Counted from the stretch's first letter, positions 41,150 through 52,914 are shown. The stretch: 64,000 nucleotides of DNA from Macrobrachium rosenbergii (GCF_040412425.1 NC_089749.1:34892070-34956069), one strand, 5' to 3'. Translations and numbers: made by a program. Notes: a model not told the origin generated them from the letters alone.

Positions 41150-42290
41150 AAAGTTAGGATTTTCGAAATTAGTTCCCATCTTTTTATCTTTCGACTCTTG
41201 GAGTAGTAACTCTAAATTAAGTTCAAAGGGTTATTTCTTTTTCCGGATACTCGGTGACGACTGTCGCAACTACATCAGATCTGTTGTGAGATGTTTTTAA
41301 ATGACGCCAGTCACGGCTCAAGTCGCAGTCGAGGCTTTTTTATTTTGTTCTGAAATTTTGTAAAGAAGAAATCCTGGCATTTCATGTTGAGTGCAAGGAT
41401 GTCAATAAAATTCTGCTATGCTTATCGACAGAAAAATAACAAACTTATGTATCGCAGAGAATACTCATGTTCGTAATGACCTCTAATATTTAAAATTGCT
41501 AATACATAGATAGACAGTTGGCAATATGCCCGAATGGAGTGAAGCTTTAGGAAGGCATGCAGCTGGTGACATGTTTTTGAAAAGTCGAAAAAAGAATCTA
41601 ATGGCTAAAAAAAGGCGACTGAAAGGTCATTGCCTCCTGAGAGTCACGTGGGAAAAATAACAAGGGTTATTTTATAATAAACTTGGGTTCTCCCTTTTGT
41701 GTTCGTGTTATGAGTTATTGGGTACGTTAATGCTATGGGTCATCAGAGGTCATTAACGCCCTAATACGTACCCGCAAACCTGACATTCGTATTTGTATTT
41801 CTTTGTTTTTAAGAAGATTAAATCCTTCTGGGTAAACGACTACACCAACATTTTTCAGGAATGGGCGTGAGGTAGATCACTTCCCGCCCATGATCATAAT
41901 TTTGGGTTGAGGTGTGTTGACCCTCACATGACCGGGCGACCCACACGCCTTCAGTCACCTGCCCACATGGAGGGCCAGCTTTACAGCATTTCTGCCCACA
42001 GGATGCGGGTTTCGTGCTTCTTCACCTGCCTTCAAGTAACAAAAGCCACAAACAAACAAACAAACAAAAAAGCACCAAGGAAATAATGATACTAAAGATA
42101 TATATTCATACCAAAAATTGCACGTATGAGTCAGTCGATATTCCCACAAGCAATATGCAAATTATTTGCTAAAGTTAGGACACTTATTTTTATTAACAAC
42201 TGTGGTATTAACAATTGTTGGTCATACGAATATGAACCGAAACTAAAGAAGTAGTCTATGGCAATTTACCTTACTCAGTTTATTCAAGCC
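41150..42290. other. Non-coding stretch
   Basis: A short (AAAC)n run at about 42052-42069. Otherwise unique. Confidence 0.5.
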
Positions 42291-42292
42291 CC

Positions 42293-42295
<3 letters not shown>

Positions 42296-42344
<49 letters not shown>
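42296..42344. repeat. (CT)n microsatellite, about 49 bp
   Basis: Uninterrupted CT dinucleotides. Confidence 0.97.
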
Positions 42345-42348
<4 letters not shown>

Positions 42349-42762
42349 GCGAAATTTATTTATAGGTAGATTTTATTAGATGTACGATATCCGTCGAATT
42401 CCTGGCGGAAAACTCTCCTGTGTATAAAACTCATTGTATATTTTTTGAAGGAAGGACCTAGGGAGAAAGATGTACTTCAGAGATATGAAATTTACGTTTT
42501 AATTTTTTTCGTCGTTTTATAGACACTATTTGAAATTGTTAATTATTAATTATAAGTAGATTTATGTTCCTGAGGATATGGTCGATTAGTCTAAGCATGT
42601 TTTCGACGCCATATAAAGGTTTATGCGCTGATACGCATACGCACAGACTTGTACTACACAGCATATGGACATCTTTCAAGTAACAGCTAAATCATGACAT
42701 AAGGAGAGGGACGTGGAATTCCCATGGCGTTTCCAGTATGCCGCTGTTGTCGTTGCTGCTTG

Positions 42763-42822
42763 CCCTCCTCCTCCTCCTCCTCCTCCTCCTCCTCCTCCTC
42801 CTCCTCCTCCTCCTCCTCCTCC
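42763..42822. repeat. (CTC)n trinucleotide microsatellite
   Basis: About 20 CTC triplets, the only long GC-containing triplet array here. A frame through it reads poly-proline, but nothing around it supports a gene. Confidence 0.97.
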
Positions 42823-43086
42823 ACTCCCTATCGCTTCAAACCCCACCCACCGTGGGCGCTGGTGCGCGCAAATTGATATCGTTATAATTTGTATTTACGA
42901 CGATGTAATCATTGCTTTTTCACGATTCCCCAGCAACCTCCATATGCTCTTGTTTGTACCGTCCTGCGACCGACGATTTTTCGGCTTCCATGACGGAGAG
43001 TAATTTTACGCTCTGTACCCCTCGCTGGCGGGAATGTTGTGTACACCATGCGTGGGTGTCGAAGTTTACCATTCCTTTACACCAGT

Positions 43087-43129
43087 CCTCTCTCTCTCTC
43101 TCTCTCTCATACATACATACATACATACA

Positions 43130-43225
<96 letters not shown>

Positions 43226-43264
43226 TATCCATACATATATTTATGTACATAAACACACACATAC

Positions 43265-43342
<78 letters not shown>
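43087..43342. repeat. (CT)n-(CATA)n-(TA)n block, about 255 bp
   Basis: CT 43087-43108, CATA to 43131, TA 43132-43228 with one GT break, then CA/TA transition sequence and TA 43270-43342. Confidence 0.95.
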
Positions 43343-43344
<2 letters not shown>

Positions 43345-43351
43345 ATTAAAT

Positions 43352-43751
43352 CTGTTTTGAGTCAAATTTTGATTTTCTCTCGACCTCTTTTTGAACTCAT
43401 CTTAAACAGTAATTACCGCCAAACTGTCTAAGTCAATGACAACAGTAATAAAGAGCGAATATTATACTACTACAGCACGCGCGCAGGCACGCACACACAT
43501 ACATACATCTGTCAAAACACTTACGCACACACAAACATATATATGTATGTATGTATGTGCGTATGTGTATGTAAGTATGTTTTGACAGATGTATGTACGC
43601 ATCTGCGTGCCTGTGCGCGTGCTGTAGTAGTATAATATTCATTCTTTTGTTACTGTTGTCATTGACTCTAGACAGTTTGGTAAGGTAATTACTGTTTAAG
43701 ATGAGGTTCACGAAAGAGGTCGAGAGAAAATCAAAATTCGACTCAAAACAG
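43352..43751. repeat. 400-bp inverted repeat, about 180-bp arms
   Basis: CTGTTTTGAG at 43352 pairs with CTCAAAACAG ending at 43751. Pairing continues through blocks including CTCGACCTCTTT / AAAGAGGTCGAG, AAACAGTAATTACC / GGTAATTACTGTTT and ACTACTACAGCACGCGCGCA to a central CA/TG-rich tract around 43540. Arms show scattered substitutions and small indels. A microsatellite block ends about 10 bp before the left arm. No coding content. Confidence 0.92.
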
Positions 43752-43759
43752 CTATGATA

Positions 43760-44595
43760 TATCACCCCATTCTCTATCTAAAACCCAATGTGCAGTTGAC
43801 GTGGAGAGTTTGAATGTAGTATCATCAGAATACTGTTCAAAATTTCGTTCACGAGAGACGTCATTTTGTAACCTTCTCTCAGTTCCCCTTTAACTAATCA
43901 GCATTTTCCCATCTAATATGCAATGTATAGTTTGCAATCTTGAAAACTCATTACCGGCATTTCATTCCACCTCATGTGTTTCTCTCAGCCTTAGGTAACC
44001 ACTGACACAGATTACCGCAGATTCTACCTGAGGCTGTTGGTCACCTGTGTGTTGGTAATTTCTTCAGTTAATTAACTCCTGATGGTTATTTAACGTCACA
44101 CGCACATCTAGGCAATCGCTCACGAGCAATGTGCGGTTGACGCTTCTCATCTTTGTAAAGTTGTGGTCTATATTAATATTAATGGTACTAATAATAACCG
44201 TCATTTGGACACATCTTTTTCAAAATTTCGAAACAAGTTTTACTGTAAGTCAAATTTTCAAAATCTGAGACCAGCGCACAGTATATCTGTTGCAATCTCA
44301 TTGTCACCATTGTTTTGAAACGAATAAAAAAGCCAAATTTATTCAGCGAGGATAACCGAATTTCAATACTTCTTATGTTTAGGCAATGATTCTATGGCAG
44401 ATGCGGATGATGTTGCACTTTCATTTTACTTTATGAAATATCTTTTCCGAAATAATCTCCACGAGAGTGATAAATGGAAGGGCTGTTCGATTAATGATAT
44501 GGTAAGGCTGATTGATGGGTAGATACTCGGACAGTAGAGTAGGTGAGTGGAAGTACCGTATTTTTAGCCTGACCGATAAAGGAAAATGGTCTCCT
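43760..44595. other. Non-coding stretch
   Basis: Nothing recognised. Confidence 0.55.
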
Positions 44596-44596
44596 T

Positions 44597-44598
<2 letters not shown>

Positions 44599-44672
<74 letters not shown>

Positions 44673-44762
44673 GATGAACCTACTGGCGACTTCAGAAACA
44701 AGAGCCATTGATGACACAAGACCACCGCAGTTTAGGAAGGCTCTCTCTCTCTCTCTCTCTCT
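44599..44762. repeat. Two (CT)n arrays, 73 and about 20 bp
   Basis: Arrays at 44599-44671 and 44741-44762 separated by about 70 bp of unique sequence. Confidence 0.96.
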
Positions 44763-44769
44763 GGTTACA

Positions 44770-45205
44770 TCAGCTTTGGTAATAATCCCAAAGAACTCCT
44801 TTTTACCGGACTTCAGACTTGTAATTTATACTAAACGATTCACAGTAGCTGAGAATTTTGAGATGCACAGCTATACGTTATATACTTGAATTATATTAGA
44901 TGCAATAGTGCACCATGTATGAGGTACCAGAATTACTTCGAATTAGGAAATTGAAAAATATATTTTTGCTTTGTTTCCGTCTTCGAACTCAATCACTTCC
45001 GAAACAGGTTCTCCTTGGTAAGTGCAGAATGCGGGAAATCCTCCGCGCGTCCGGTCGCATCGCTTGCGGTTTTGCGAAACTGAATGGACAGTTTCATCCT
45101 GACAGCGTAATCGCAGGCACGGGATACAGGGAGGATTCGTGACCAGGTATCATTACTCGGCCCGATTCTCCATGGGGAATTTACAGTTGATTGCACAGTT
45201 TATGA
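44770..45205. other. Non-coding stretch
   Basis: A locally GC-rich patch (45020-45130) without a supported exon. Confidence 0.45.
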
Positions 45206-45209
45206 ATAC

Positions 45210-45212
<3 letters not shown>

Positions 45213-45275
<63 letters not shown>

Positions 45276-45310
45276 ATATATATATAAGTGTGTATATATA
45301 CAGTATATAT
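45213..45310. repeat. (CT)n followed by short AT block
   Basis: CT 45213-45271, then AT/GT sequence containing TATACAGTATA at 45297-45307. Confidence 0.95.
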
Positions 45311-45725
45311 ATACATATATATGTATATATTGTTTATTTGTATATTATAGAAATGCAAACACGCAAATACGCCATACGTGTTATACAATAATAAACAGAA
45401 TATACGTCACGAGGAAATTGGAGAAACAGAGTGAAAGATCTTCTCCCCTTACTCCTTAACATTTTCAGGCAAACTACATACGTTAGGAAAAGGACTACGC
45501 AGTAGACTTGGTTTTACAAACAACAGTTGAGATGAAGATGTATAAAGCAACTATCTTGTATTGATTTAGGTGTCTACTGGATTAACAATAAGAGTAAAAG
45601 GACATTTACAAAGACTACTGAGTTTCTTTACTTTCTGTCTTAAATTTCTTTTGAAAATCATATGGAAAGTGTCCAGTATTTAAAGGCCTAGAAATCCCTA
45701 AGAACATACACTAAAAAGATAAACG

Positions 45726-48721
45726 AAAATATGTTAATTCAAATTCAGCTAAAAAAAAAAATTTTAATTCAAGTTCAGCTAAAAAGAAAATAATGTTAAT
45801 TCAAGTTTTTCAAGTTCAGCTGAAAAAAAAAATAATGTTAATTCAAGTTCAGCTAAAAAGAGAAAATAATTTTAATTCACAGCTAAAAAGAGAAAATAAT
45901 TTTAGTTCAAGTTCAGCTGTAAAGAGAAAATAATGTTAATTCAAGTTCAGCTAAAAAGAGAAAATAATTTTAATTCAAGTTCAGCTAAAAAGAAAATAAT
46001 GTTAATTCAAGTTCAGGTAAAAAGAACACAATATTAATTCAAGTTCAGCTAAAAAGAGAAAATAATGTTGATTCAAGTTCAGCTAAAAAGAGAAAATAAT
46101 GGTAATTAAAGTTTAGATAAAAAGAGAAAATAATGTTAATTCTAGTTTAGCTAAAAAGAGAAAATAATGTTAATTTAATTTTAGCTAAAATGAGAAAATA
46201 ATGTTAATTCAAGTCCAGCTACAAAGAAAAAATAATGTTAATTCAAGTTCAGCTAAAAAGAGAAAATAATGTTAATTCAAGTTCAGCTAAAAAAATAATA
46301 TTAATTCAGCTGACAAGAGGAAATAATGTCAATTCAAATTCAGCTAAAAAATACTATTAATTCAAGCTCAATTCAAGTTTAGCTAAAATGAGAAAATAAT
46401 GCTAATTCAAGTTCAGCTAAAAAGAGAAAACAACGTTAATTTAAGTTCAGCTAAAAAGAGAAAACAACGTTAATTCAGGTTCAGCTAAAAAGAGAAAATG
46501 ATGTTTAAGGAAAATAATGTTCAGGTAAAAGAGAAAAAATTTTAATTCAAGTTTAGCATTAAAAAGCTAAAAAAAATAATGTTAATTCAAGTTAGCTAAA
46601 AAAGAAAAGAATGTTAATTCAAGTTCAGCTGAAAAGAGAAAATTATGCTAATTCAAGTTCAGCTGAAAAGAGAAAAAGAGTGTCAATTAAAGATTAGCTA
46701 AGGAGAAAATAATGTTAATTCAAGTTCAGCTAAAAAGAGAAAATAATGTTAATTCAAGTTCAGCTAAAAAGAGAAAATAATATTAATTCAAGTTCAGCTG
46801 AAAAGATAAAATAATGTTAATTCAAGTTCAGCTAAAAAGAGAAAATAATGATAATTCAAGTTCAGCTAAAAAGAGAAAATTATGCTAATTCAAGCTCAGC
46901 TGAAAAAGAAAATAATGTTAATTAAAGTTCAACTAAAAAGAGAAAATAATGTTAATCCAAGTTCAGCTAAAAAGAGAAAATAATGCTAAAGTAACTGTTA
47001 ATTCAAGTTCAGCTAAAAAGAGAAACAAAACGTTAATTCAAGTTCAGATAAAAAGTGAAATTAATATTAATTCAAGTTCAGTTAAAAAGAGATAAAATAA
47101 TGTTAATTGAAGTTCAGCTGAAAAGTCAAGTTTAGCTAAAAGAAAAATAATGTCAATTCAAGTTCACCTAAAATAAGAAAATAATATTAATTCAAGTAAA
47201 GCTAAAAAAAGAGAAAATAATGTTAATTCAAGTTCACCTAAAAGAGAAAATAATGTTAATCCAAGTTCAGCTAAAAAGAAAAAATGCTGATTCACAGTTC
47301 AGCTAAAAAGAAAATAATGTTAATTCAAGTTCAGCTAAAAATTCCAGTTCAGTTAAAAAGAGAAAAAATGTTAATTCAAGTTCAGATAAAAAGAGAAAGT
47401 AATTTTAATTTAGTTTCAGCTAAAAAGAAAATAATGTTAATTCAAGATTCAGCTAAAAAGAGAAAAAACGTTAATTCAAGTTCAGATAAAAGAGAAAATA
47501 ATGTTATTAATTCAGCAAGTTCAAGTTAAAAAGAAGATAATGTTAATTCAAGTTCAGCTAAAAAGAAAAAAAATAATGTTAATTCAAGTTTAGCTGAAAA
47601 TAATAAAAGAGATAAGTAATGTTAATTCAAGTTCACCTAAAAAGAGAAAAATAATATTAATTCTAAAAAGAGAAAGTAATGTTAAAGTTTCAGCTAAAAA
47701 AATAATGTTGATTCAAGTTTAGCTAAAAAAATAATGTTAATTGAAGTTTAGCTAAAAGAGAAAATAGTGTTAATTAAAGTTCAGAAAATAATGTTAAAAA
47801 TTCAGCTAAAAATAATGTTTATTGAAGTTCAGCTAAAAAGAAAATAATGTTAATTCAAGTTTAGCTAAAAAGAGAAAATAATGTTAATTCAAGTTCAGCT
47901 AAAAAGAGAAAATAATGTTAATTCAAGTTCAGCTAAAAAGAGAAAATATTAATTCCAGTTCAGCTACAAAGAGAAAATAATGTTAATTCAAGTTCAGCTA
48001 AAAAAGTCAATAAGCTAATGTTCAAGTTCAGCTAAAAAGAGAAAGTAATGTTAATTCAAGTTCAGCTAAAAAGAAAAAAAATAATGTTAATTCAAGTTTA
48101 GCTACAAAGAGAAAATAATAATTCAAGTTCAGTTAAAAAGTGAAAGTAATGTTAATTTAGTTTCAGCTAAAAAGAGAAAATAATGTTAATTCAAGATTAG
48201 CTAAAAAGAGAAAGTAATGTTAATTCAGTTTCAGCTAAAAAAATAATGTTAATTCAGGTTCAGCTAAAAAGAGAAAATAATGTTAATTCAGGTTCAGCTA
48301 AAAAGAGAAAATAATGTTAATTCAAGTTCAGCTAAAAAGAGAAAGTAATGTTAATTCAAACTCAGCTAAAAAGAGAAATTAATGTTATTTCAAGTTCTGC
48401 TAAAAAGAGAAAATAATATTAATTCAAGTTCAACTAAAAGAGAAAACAATGTTAATTTAAGTTCAGCTAAAACTGAAAATATTAATTCAAGTTCAGCTAA
48501 AAAGTGAAATAATGTTAATCTGATTTCTGCTAAAAAGAGAATATAATGTTAATTCAAGTTCAGCTAAAAAGAGAAAATGTTAATACAAGTTCATCTAAGA
48601 AGAGAAAATAATGTACATTCAAGTTCAGCTGAAAAGAGAAAATGTTAGTTCAAGTTCAGGTAAAAAGAGAAAATAATGTAAAATGAAATTCAGCTAAAAA
48701 GAAAATGTTAATTCAAATTCA
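45726..48721 (+). repeat. 34-bp minisatellite, about 3 kb, forward arm
   Basis: A unit of about 34 bp, with core TTCAAGTTCAGCTAAAAAG followed by AGAAAATAATGTTAA, repeats without break for about 3.0 kb. The length corresponds to about 85-90 copies. Many copies carry small indels in the A runs, missing halves, or substitutions (TTTAGC, TTCAGG, TTGATT). The period is not a multiple of three and stops are frequent, so it is not protein coding. The same unit appears in opposite orientation at 48866-49136. Confidence 0.97.
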
Positions 48722-48725
48722 GGTC

Positions 48726-48859
48726 TCAGTGTGTTTGACCCCATTCTGCATAAGATGTTTAAAGGCAAAGGAATTACCTCTGATTACTGGGTTTCTTTTG
48801 ATTCTCATTTTAATATCCTTTAAACATCTTGTGCAGAATGAAGGGGTCAAACACACTGC
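48726..48859. repeat. Inverted-repeat hinge within minisatellite
   Basis: CAGTGTGTTTGACCCCATTC at 48726, continuing to TTTAAAGG at 48764, is the near reverse complement of 48818-48859. About 39-42 bp arms with 2-3 differences enclose about 53 bp of non-repeat sequence. The hinge separates the forward from the reversed minisatellite, so the axis of symmetry of the whole 3.4-kb locus lies near 48792. Confidence 0.95.
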
Positions 48860-48865
48860 GATCTG

Positions 48866-49136
48866 AACTTGAATGAACATTTTCTCTTTTATTAACATTT
48901 TTAGTTTTTAGCTGAACTTGACTTGAACTTTGAATTAACATTATTTTCTCTTTTAGCTGAACATTATTTTTAGTTTTTAGCTGAATTAACATTATTTTCT
49001 CTTTGTTGCTGAACTTAATTTTAGCATTATTTTCTCTTTTTAAATGAACTTGAATTAACATTATTTTCTCTTTTTAGCTGAAATTTGATTAACATTATTT
49101 TCGCTTTTTAGCTGAACTTGAATTAACATTATTTTC
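48866..49136 (-). repeat. 34-bp minisatellite, reversed arm
   Basis: About 270 bp (around 7-8 degenerate units) of the same repeat on the minus strand, seen as CTTTTTAGCTGAACTTGAA and TTAACATTATTTTCTC. The arm is about one tenth the length of the forward arm. Confidence 0.95.
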
Positions 49137-49204
49137 TTCAATAGTTAATCCTACTGTTACATATCTGAGGAGTCAGATTACAATGAGCATGAAAATGTTA
49201 TGTT

Positions 49205-49372
49205 CCTTATTAATTGTTGGCAAAGCTTAGTCTTCTTTGTAATCTTTATTCCATTAGATGTAGAGTAAAGACTTGAGCATTTTGACAAATATATTATATA
49301 TATATATATTAACCTTATTAATTGTTATATATATATATTAGTCTATATTTGTAATCTTTATTCGATTGCCGA
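49205..49372. repeat. Direct repeat, about 50 bp, spaced about 108 bp
   Basis: CTTATTAATTGTT...TTTGTAATCTTTATTC occurs at about 49206 and again at about 49314. The second copy has an (AT)n insertion inside it and another (AT)n run just before it, which illustrates AT-array birth within duplicated sequence. Confidence 0.85.
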
Positions 49373-49670
49373 ATAGTTGCTTGAGAGTGCATTAAAATGC
49401 CCTAGAGTAAGGGAGGCGAAAGACCTTGCCAGGGAAATTATAAATGGTCAGTCTTTTTGTCATTTATAATCCCCTTTGTTTCAATAGTGAGTTTTTAAAC
49501 GACATTTCGTTTTAATATTTCGCTCGGTCTGTGACAATTTTACACATACATTTGTTTATACATACATATATACATAATATATATACCCATGTAGCACATA
49601 AAAACATAAGAAAAACTTAAAATGGAATGAACGTCACACTTAAAAAATTTAATGAAATTAAAATCATAAA

Positions 49671-49836
49671 ATGAACTTAAAAGAGAATTTAACATGTGGA
49701 GCACAAGGCGCACCTCTCGAGGTGAAAGAGGAAAAACAGGGCCTCCTTCTTCTGTTTTTACGCTGTGTTCTTTTCGTGTGTTTTCTTCTTTCACTCCTGG
49801 AGAGGTGCGCCCTGTGCTCGCCCCTTTTAAGTTCAT
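49671..49836. repeat. Inverted repeat, about 55-bp arms
   Basis: ATGAACTTAAAAGAG at 49671, then GGCGCACCTCTC and GTGAAAGA, are matched inverted by TCTTTCAC, GAGAGGTGCGCC and TTTTAAGTTCAT ending at 49836. The spacer is about 55 bp. Confidence 0.9.
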
Positions 49837-49849
49837 TTTAAAATTCTCT

Positions 49850-50465
49850 TTCAAGTTCGAAAGTATTTTGTTCAAAGTGATTGATTATTTAAGTTTAACA
49901 GATTTTCCATTTACCTTGATTTATGTATGTGTTTACTTTTAATTGGAATATATATATATAAAATTATATATATATCCACATGAAAACATAGGTCTTAATT
50001 TGTCCCAGCAGTTTTGCACTCTATCAGACCTCTTCCGGGAACTTTCTTGATTAAGCAGTATAATAAAAAAGATTCACCATACATATGTTTACATTTAACT
50101 AGATGATTAGTATAAAATAACAAGACTAAGTATGGTGATTGGTTCTGACGACTATTACTTGATAACATAAAATACATGATGATCTAGCACATATTTCATC
50201 AAAAATTCAAACTCACTAGCATTAAATGGCATAATTTATACTGATTTCTCATTACTTGAAGAAAGGGGGCATAAAATAATATTAGTAGTTATTTTAATTC
50301 TGACTATTTACATGAAGTTAGTATTTCTAACATTGATGCTGTCAAGGGTTATTAAAATCCGTTTTTGCCGATTGTGGGACTGTTTCTTATTAAAGTTTCT
50401 TATTAAAGTTCTATATATATATATTAGGATATCACTATTTGTAAAAGATATTTGGGCGAAGGAGA
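49850..50465. other. Non-coding stretch
   Basis: Short AT runs (about 49948, 50413) and a CTTATTAAAGTTT duplication at about 50387. No gene. Confidence 0.5.
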
Positions 50466-50468
50466 AAC

Positions 50469-50469
<1 letters not shown>

Positions 50470-50544
<75 letters not shown>
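50470..50544. repeat. (TA)n microsatellite, about 75 bp
   Basis: Followed by CA/TA/TG cryptic sequence to about 50605. Confidence 0.97.
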
Positions 50545-50548
<4 letters not shown>

Positions 50549-50609
50549 CACACAGATATATATACACACACATATATGTGTGTGTATGTATGTATGTGTG
50601 TGTATATGA

Positions 50610-51820
50610 CTGTGCCTGGTAAAATAAAATGCTAATTAAAAGTTCGTAATGGTTTTAGCATTAGGGAAGGTAGGCGGCACTTCACCTTCTGATTCTCCAG
50701 AGATGACATTACAGCTTCGTGAGGATGCAGAAAACAATGGCAGAAAGAGAGACTCATTTTGGTAATAATCAGAATTTTTATATTTACATAAAAACGAAAA
50801 TTTTTGAGAGCTGTTAAAACCTGCGCGGAACGCATACAATAAATCTAAACGGTGCTAGTTATCAATGTAAGGATTTTTTGAAAGTAAAGGCTAAAAATCT
50901 GAAAGTAGAATCAGCTCGGAATCATTTAAGCAAAGTTGATATCTTAGAGGGTTATTCCGGCATTTAATGCTGACCTTCATCTTGTAATCAGTGTTAGTTT
51001 AAACCTCATTTGAGAAAGAGGATTTCTTGTCATTTACTTTGGGATTTCAAGTCTGTCAGTTGAAAGTGTCTCCAAAAAAGTTAGGAAATTGGGAAGCTGG
51101 AAGCTCAATGCTGCCATCACAAGATACTCGTACACACTTCTGATTTGTTATGAATATGTTATGTTATGAATATTTGTCAAATACCGCAAATCACAAAGAA
51201 TTAATCATGCGTACTCTTAATCGACATGGGATTATGTTGAAATAGTGACTGAGCTTTGTACATGGACTAAAAATCCCCAGTTCGAAAGTTAAGAAGAAAT
51301 GCCGACAACAGGTTTTCCCTCAAATTCTAGGTTTTCGTAACATGTCCCTCGCTGATGGCTGAACACACCTGTGGCGCCACTGAATGACGTTGATTTAAGA
51401 TGGAAAAGGTGAGTCAGCACCTGAAGGGGTGGAGGGGCGTCCTACGGTGCTAGGGAGTATACAGTAGGGCCCACGGACAGATTAAGAGTAAGGAAAGGGG
51501 AAATTCTTTGATTTATTTTAATCTGACCTTAACAAGAAAAGGGGTCTTAACACTTCACAGCTGTCTGGAGAGAGAGAGAGACTCCGACTAATTTAAAATG
51601 CTGTATATATTACTATGTAGACTCCATATGCATATTCATTCGTTCTAGTGTATGTTAACAGTCCATACCAAAGCGTGACCAGTATTCTTTCTGATATATA
51701 TGTGAGTTCGATGTTGTTTTATTGTTATTTATTTGGACGGAAAGATTATAGAAAAACAAAAAGAAAGTATCAACTCTATTATTAATGCAAAAAATGGTTA
51801 TACATATGTATATGTATATA
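50610..51820. other. Non-coding stretch
   Basis: Unique sequence with a short (GA)n run near 51570. Frames up to 67 codons have no domains. Confidence 0.5.
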
Positions 51821-51826
51821 TATACA

Positions 51827-51981
<155 letters not shown>

Positions 51982-52082
51982 TACACACACATTATATTGT
52001 GCGCGGGCGTTATAGAGCGATACTAATACAAACAGCATCACATTACTTCTTGCATTTACTCAATGGAGACCACAGCATAGAC

Positions 52083-52330
52083 AGTAGTTCTTACAGTGCA
52101 CCTTTCATGGTGCACTGTAGGAATTACTAAAAGGTGTTTGCAGCGTCCGTTTGGCCCCGTAGCTGCAACCACTTTTTCTTCAGTCTGTTTGTCCAGCCTC
52201 TCAAACTATTACTTCGTAGTGCAAGTGTGGGGTTTCACCCAGCTCCGCCTTTAGATCCTTGTACTGGATCTCTCGTTTTTTGGATTACTCTCTCTCTTGC
52301 CGTCCATCCACCTAACTCCCTCTGAAATCA
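52083..52330 (+). mobile_element. Hairpin-headed interspersed repeat, copy 2
   Basis: Arm 52083-52102 (AGTAGTTCTTACAGTGCACC) pairs with 52109-52128 with two mismatches around loop TTTCAT. GTTTGCAGCGTCCGTTTGGCC and a pyrimidine-rich body follow. The same architecture is present at 23990-24180. I recall this head (GTGCACC...GGTGCACTGTAGG, then GCAGCGT) as frequent in decapod sequence. No coding potential. The 3' end is uncertain. Confidence 0.65.
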
Positions 52331-52374
52331 GTCAGTCAATCCTCGGATATCAGTTATCATTGGTTTATTCAGTG

Positions 52375-52399
52375 TTTTTTTTTTTTTTTTTTTTTTTTT
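52375..52399. repeat. Poly(T) run of 25
   Basis: Could be the poly(A) tail of a minus-strand retroposon or a simple expansion. Confidence 0.95.
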
Positions 52400-52577
52400 A
52401 CTGCTGAGGTTTGGAATTCTCTCTCGGTTCCGCTTTCCGTGTTTCCTATCTTCTTCCTTCTTTGTAGAAGCGAGTCTCACTTCTTTCAGTGTTAGACCCC
52501 AATTTTTTCTTTCCTTTATTAGTAAAAGAGCCAAGTTATTTGTTTCATCATTCGTTGCATAAGAAAACAAGTAAAAG

Positions 52578-52911
52578 ATGCGCCGAAGAAAAGTTTTCTG
52601 TACAGCGTATGAAACTCTCAGCCACGGCCCATGAAAATCTCAGCCGCGGCCCATGAAACTTTCAGCCATGGCCCGGTGGTGGCCTGTGTTCTTGGCATGA
52701 TCATGGTTAACTTTACCATTAAATAAAATAAAATCTACTGAGGCTAGAGGGCTGCAATTTGGTATGTTTGATGATTAGAGGCTGGATGATTACCATACCA
52801 ATTTGCAGCCCTCTAGTCTCAGTAGTTTTTAAGATCTGAGGGCGGACAGAAAAAGTGCGGACGGACAGACAAAGCTATCTCAATAGTTTTCTTTTACAGA
52901 AAACTAAAAAT
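52578..52911. mobile_element. MITE-like element with 22-bp triplication
   Basis: Short terminal inverted repeats AGTTTTCTGTA (about 52592) and TACAGAAAACT (about 52896) bound the element. Inside are three tandem 22-bp units ATGAAA.T.TCAGCC.YGGCCC (52609-52674). Next comes a long internal hairpin whose arms (CTACTGAGGCTAGAGGGCTG at about 52736 and its complement ending about 52827) pair over about 37 bp, and then GCGGACGGACAGACAAAGC. No transposase. The layout fits a non-autonomous element. I recall near-identical sequence as an abundant repeat in caridean prawns, which I cannot verify here. Confidence 0.75.
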
Positions 52912-52914
52912 TAT

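Noticed and set aside
42713..43003. Frame with poly-proline tract
   Set aside because: The proline run is the (CTC)n microsatellite. Flanking residues show no domain.
45726..49136. CRISPR array
   Set aside because: The unit repeats head to tail without distinct spacers of constant length, and the genome is clearly eukaryotic. The 41-bp array at 1738 was rejected for the same reasons.
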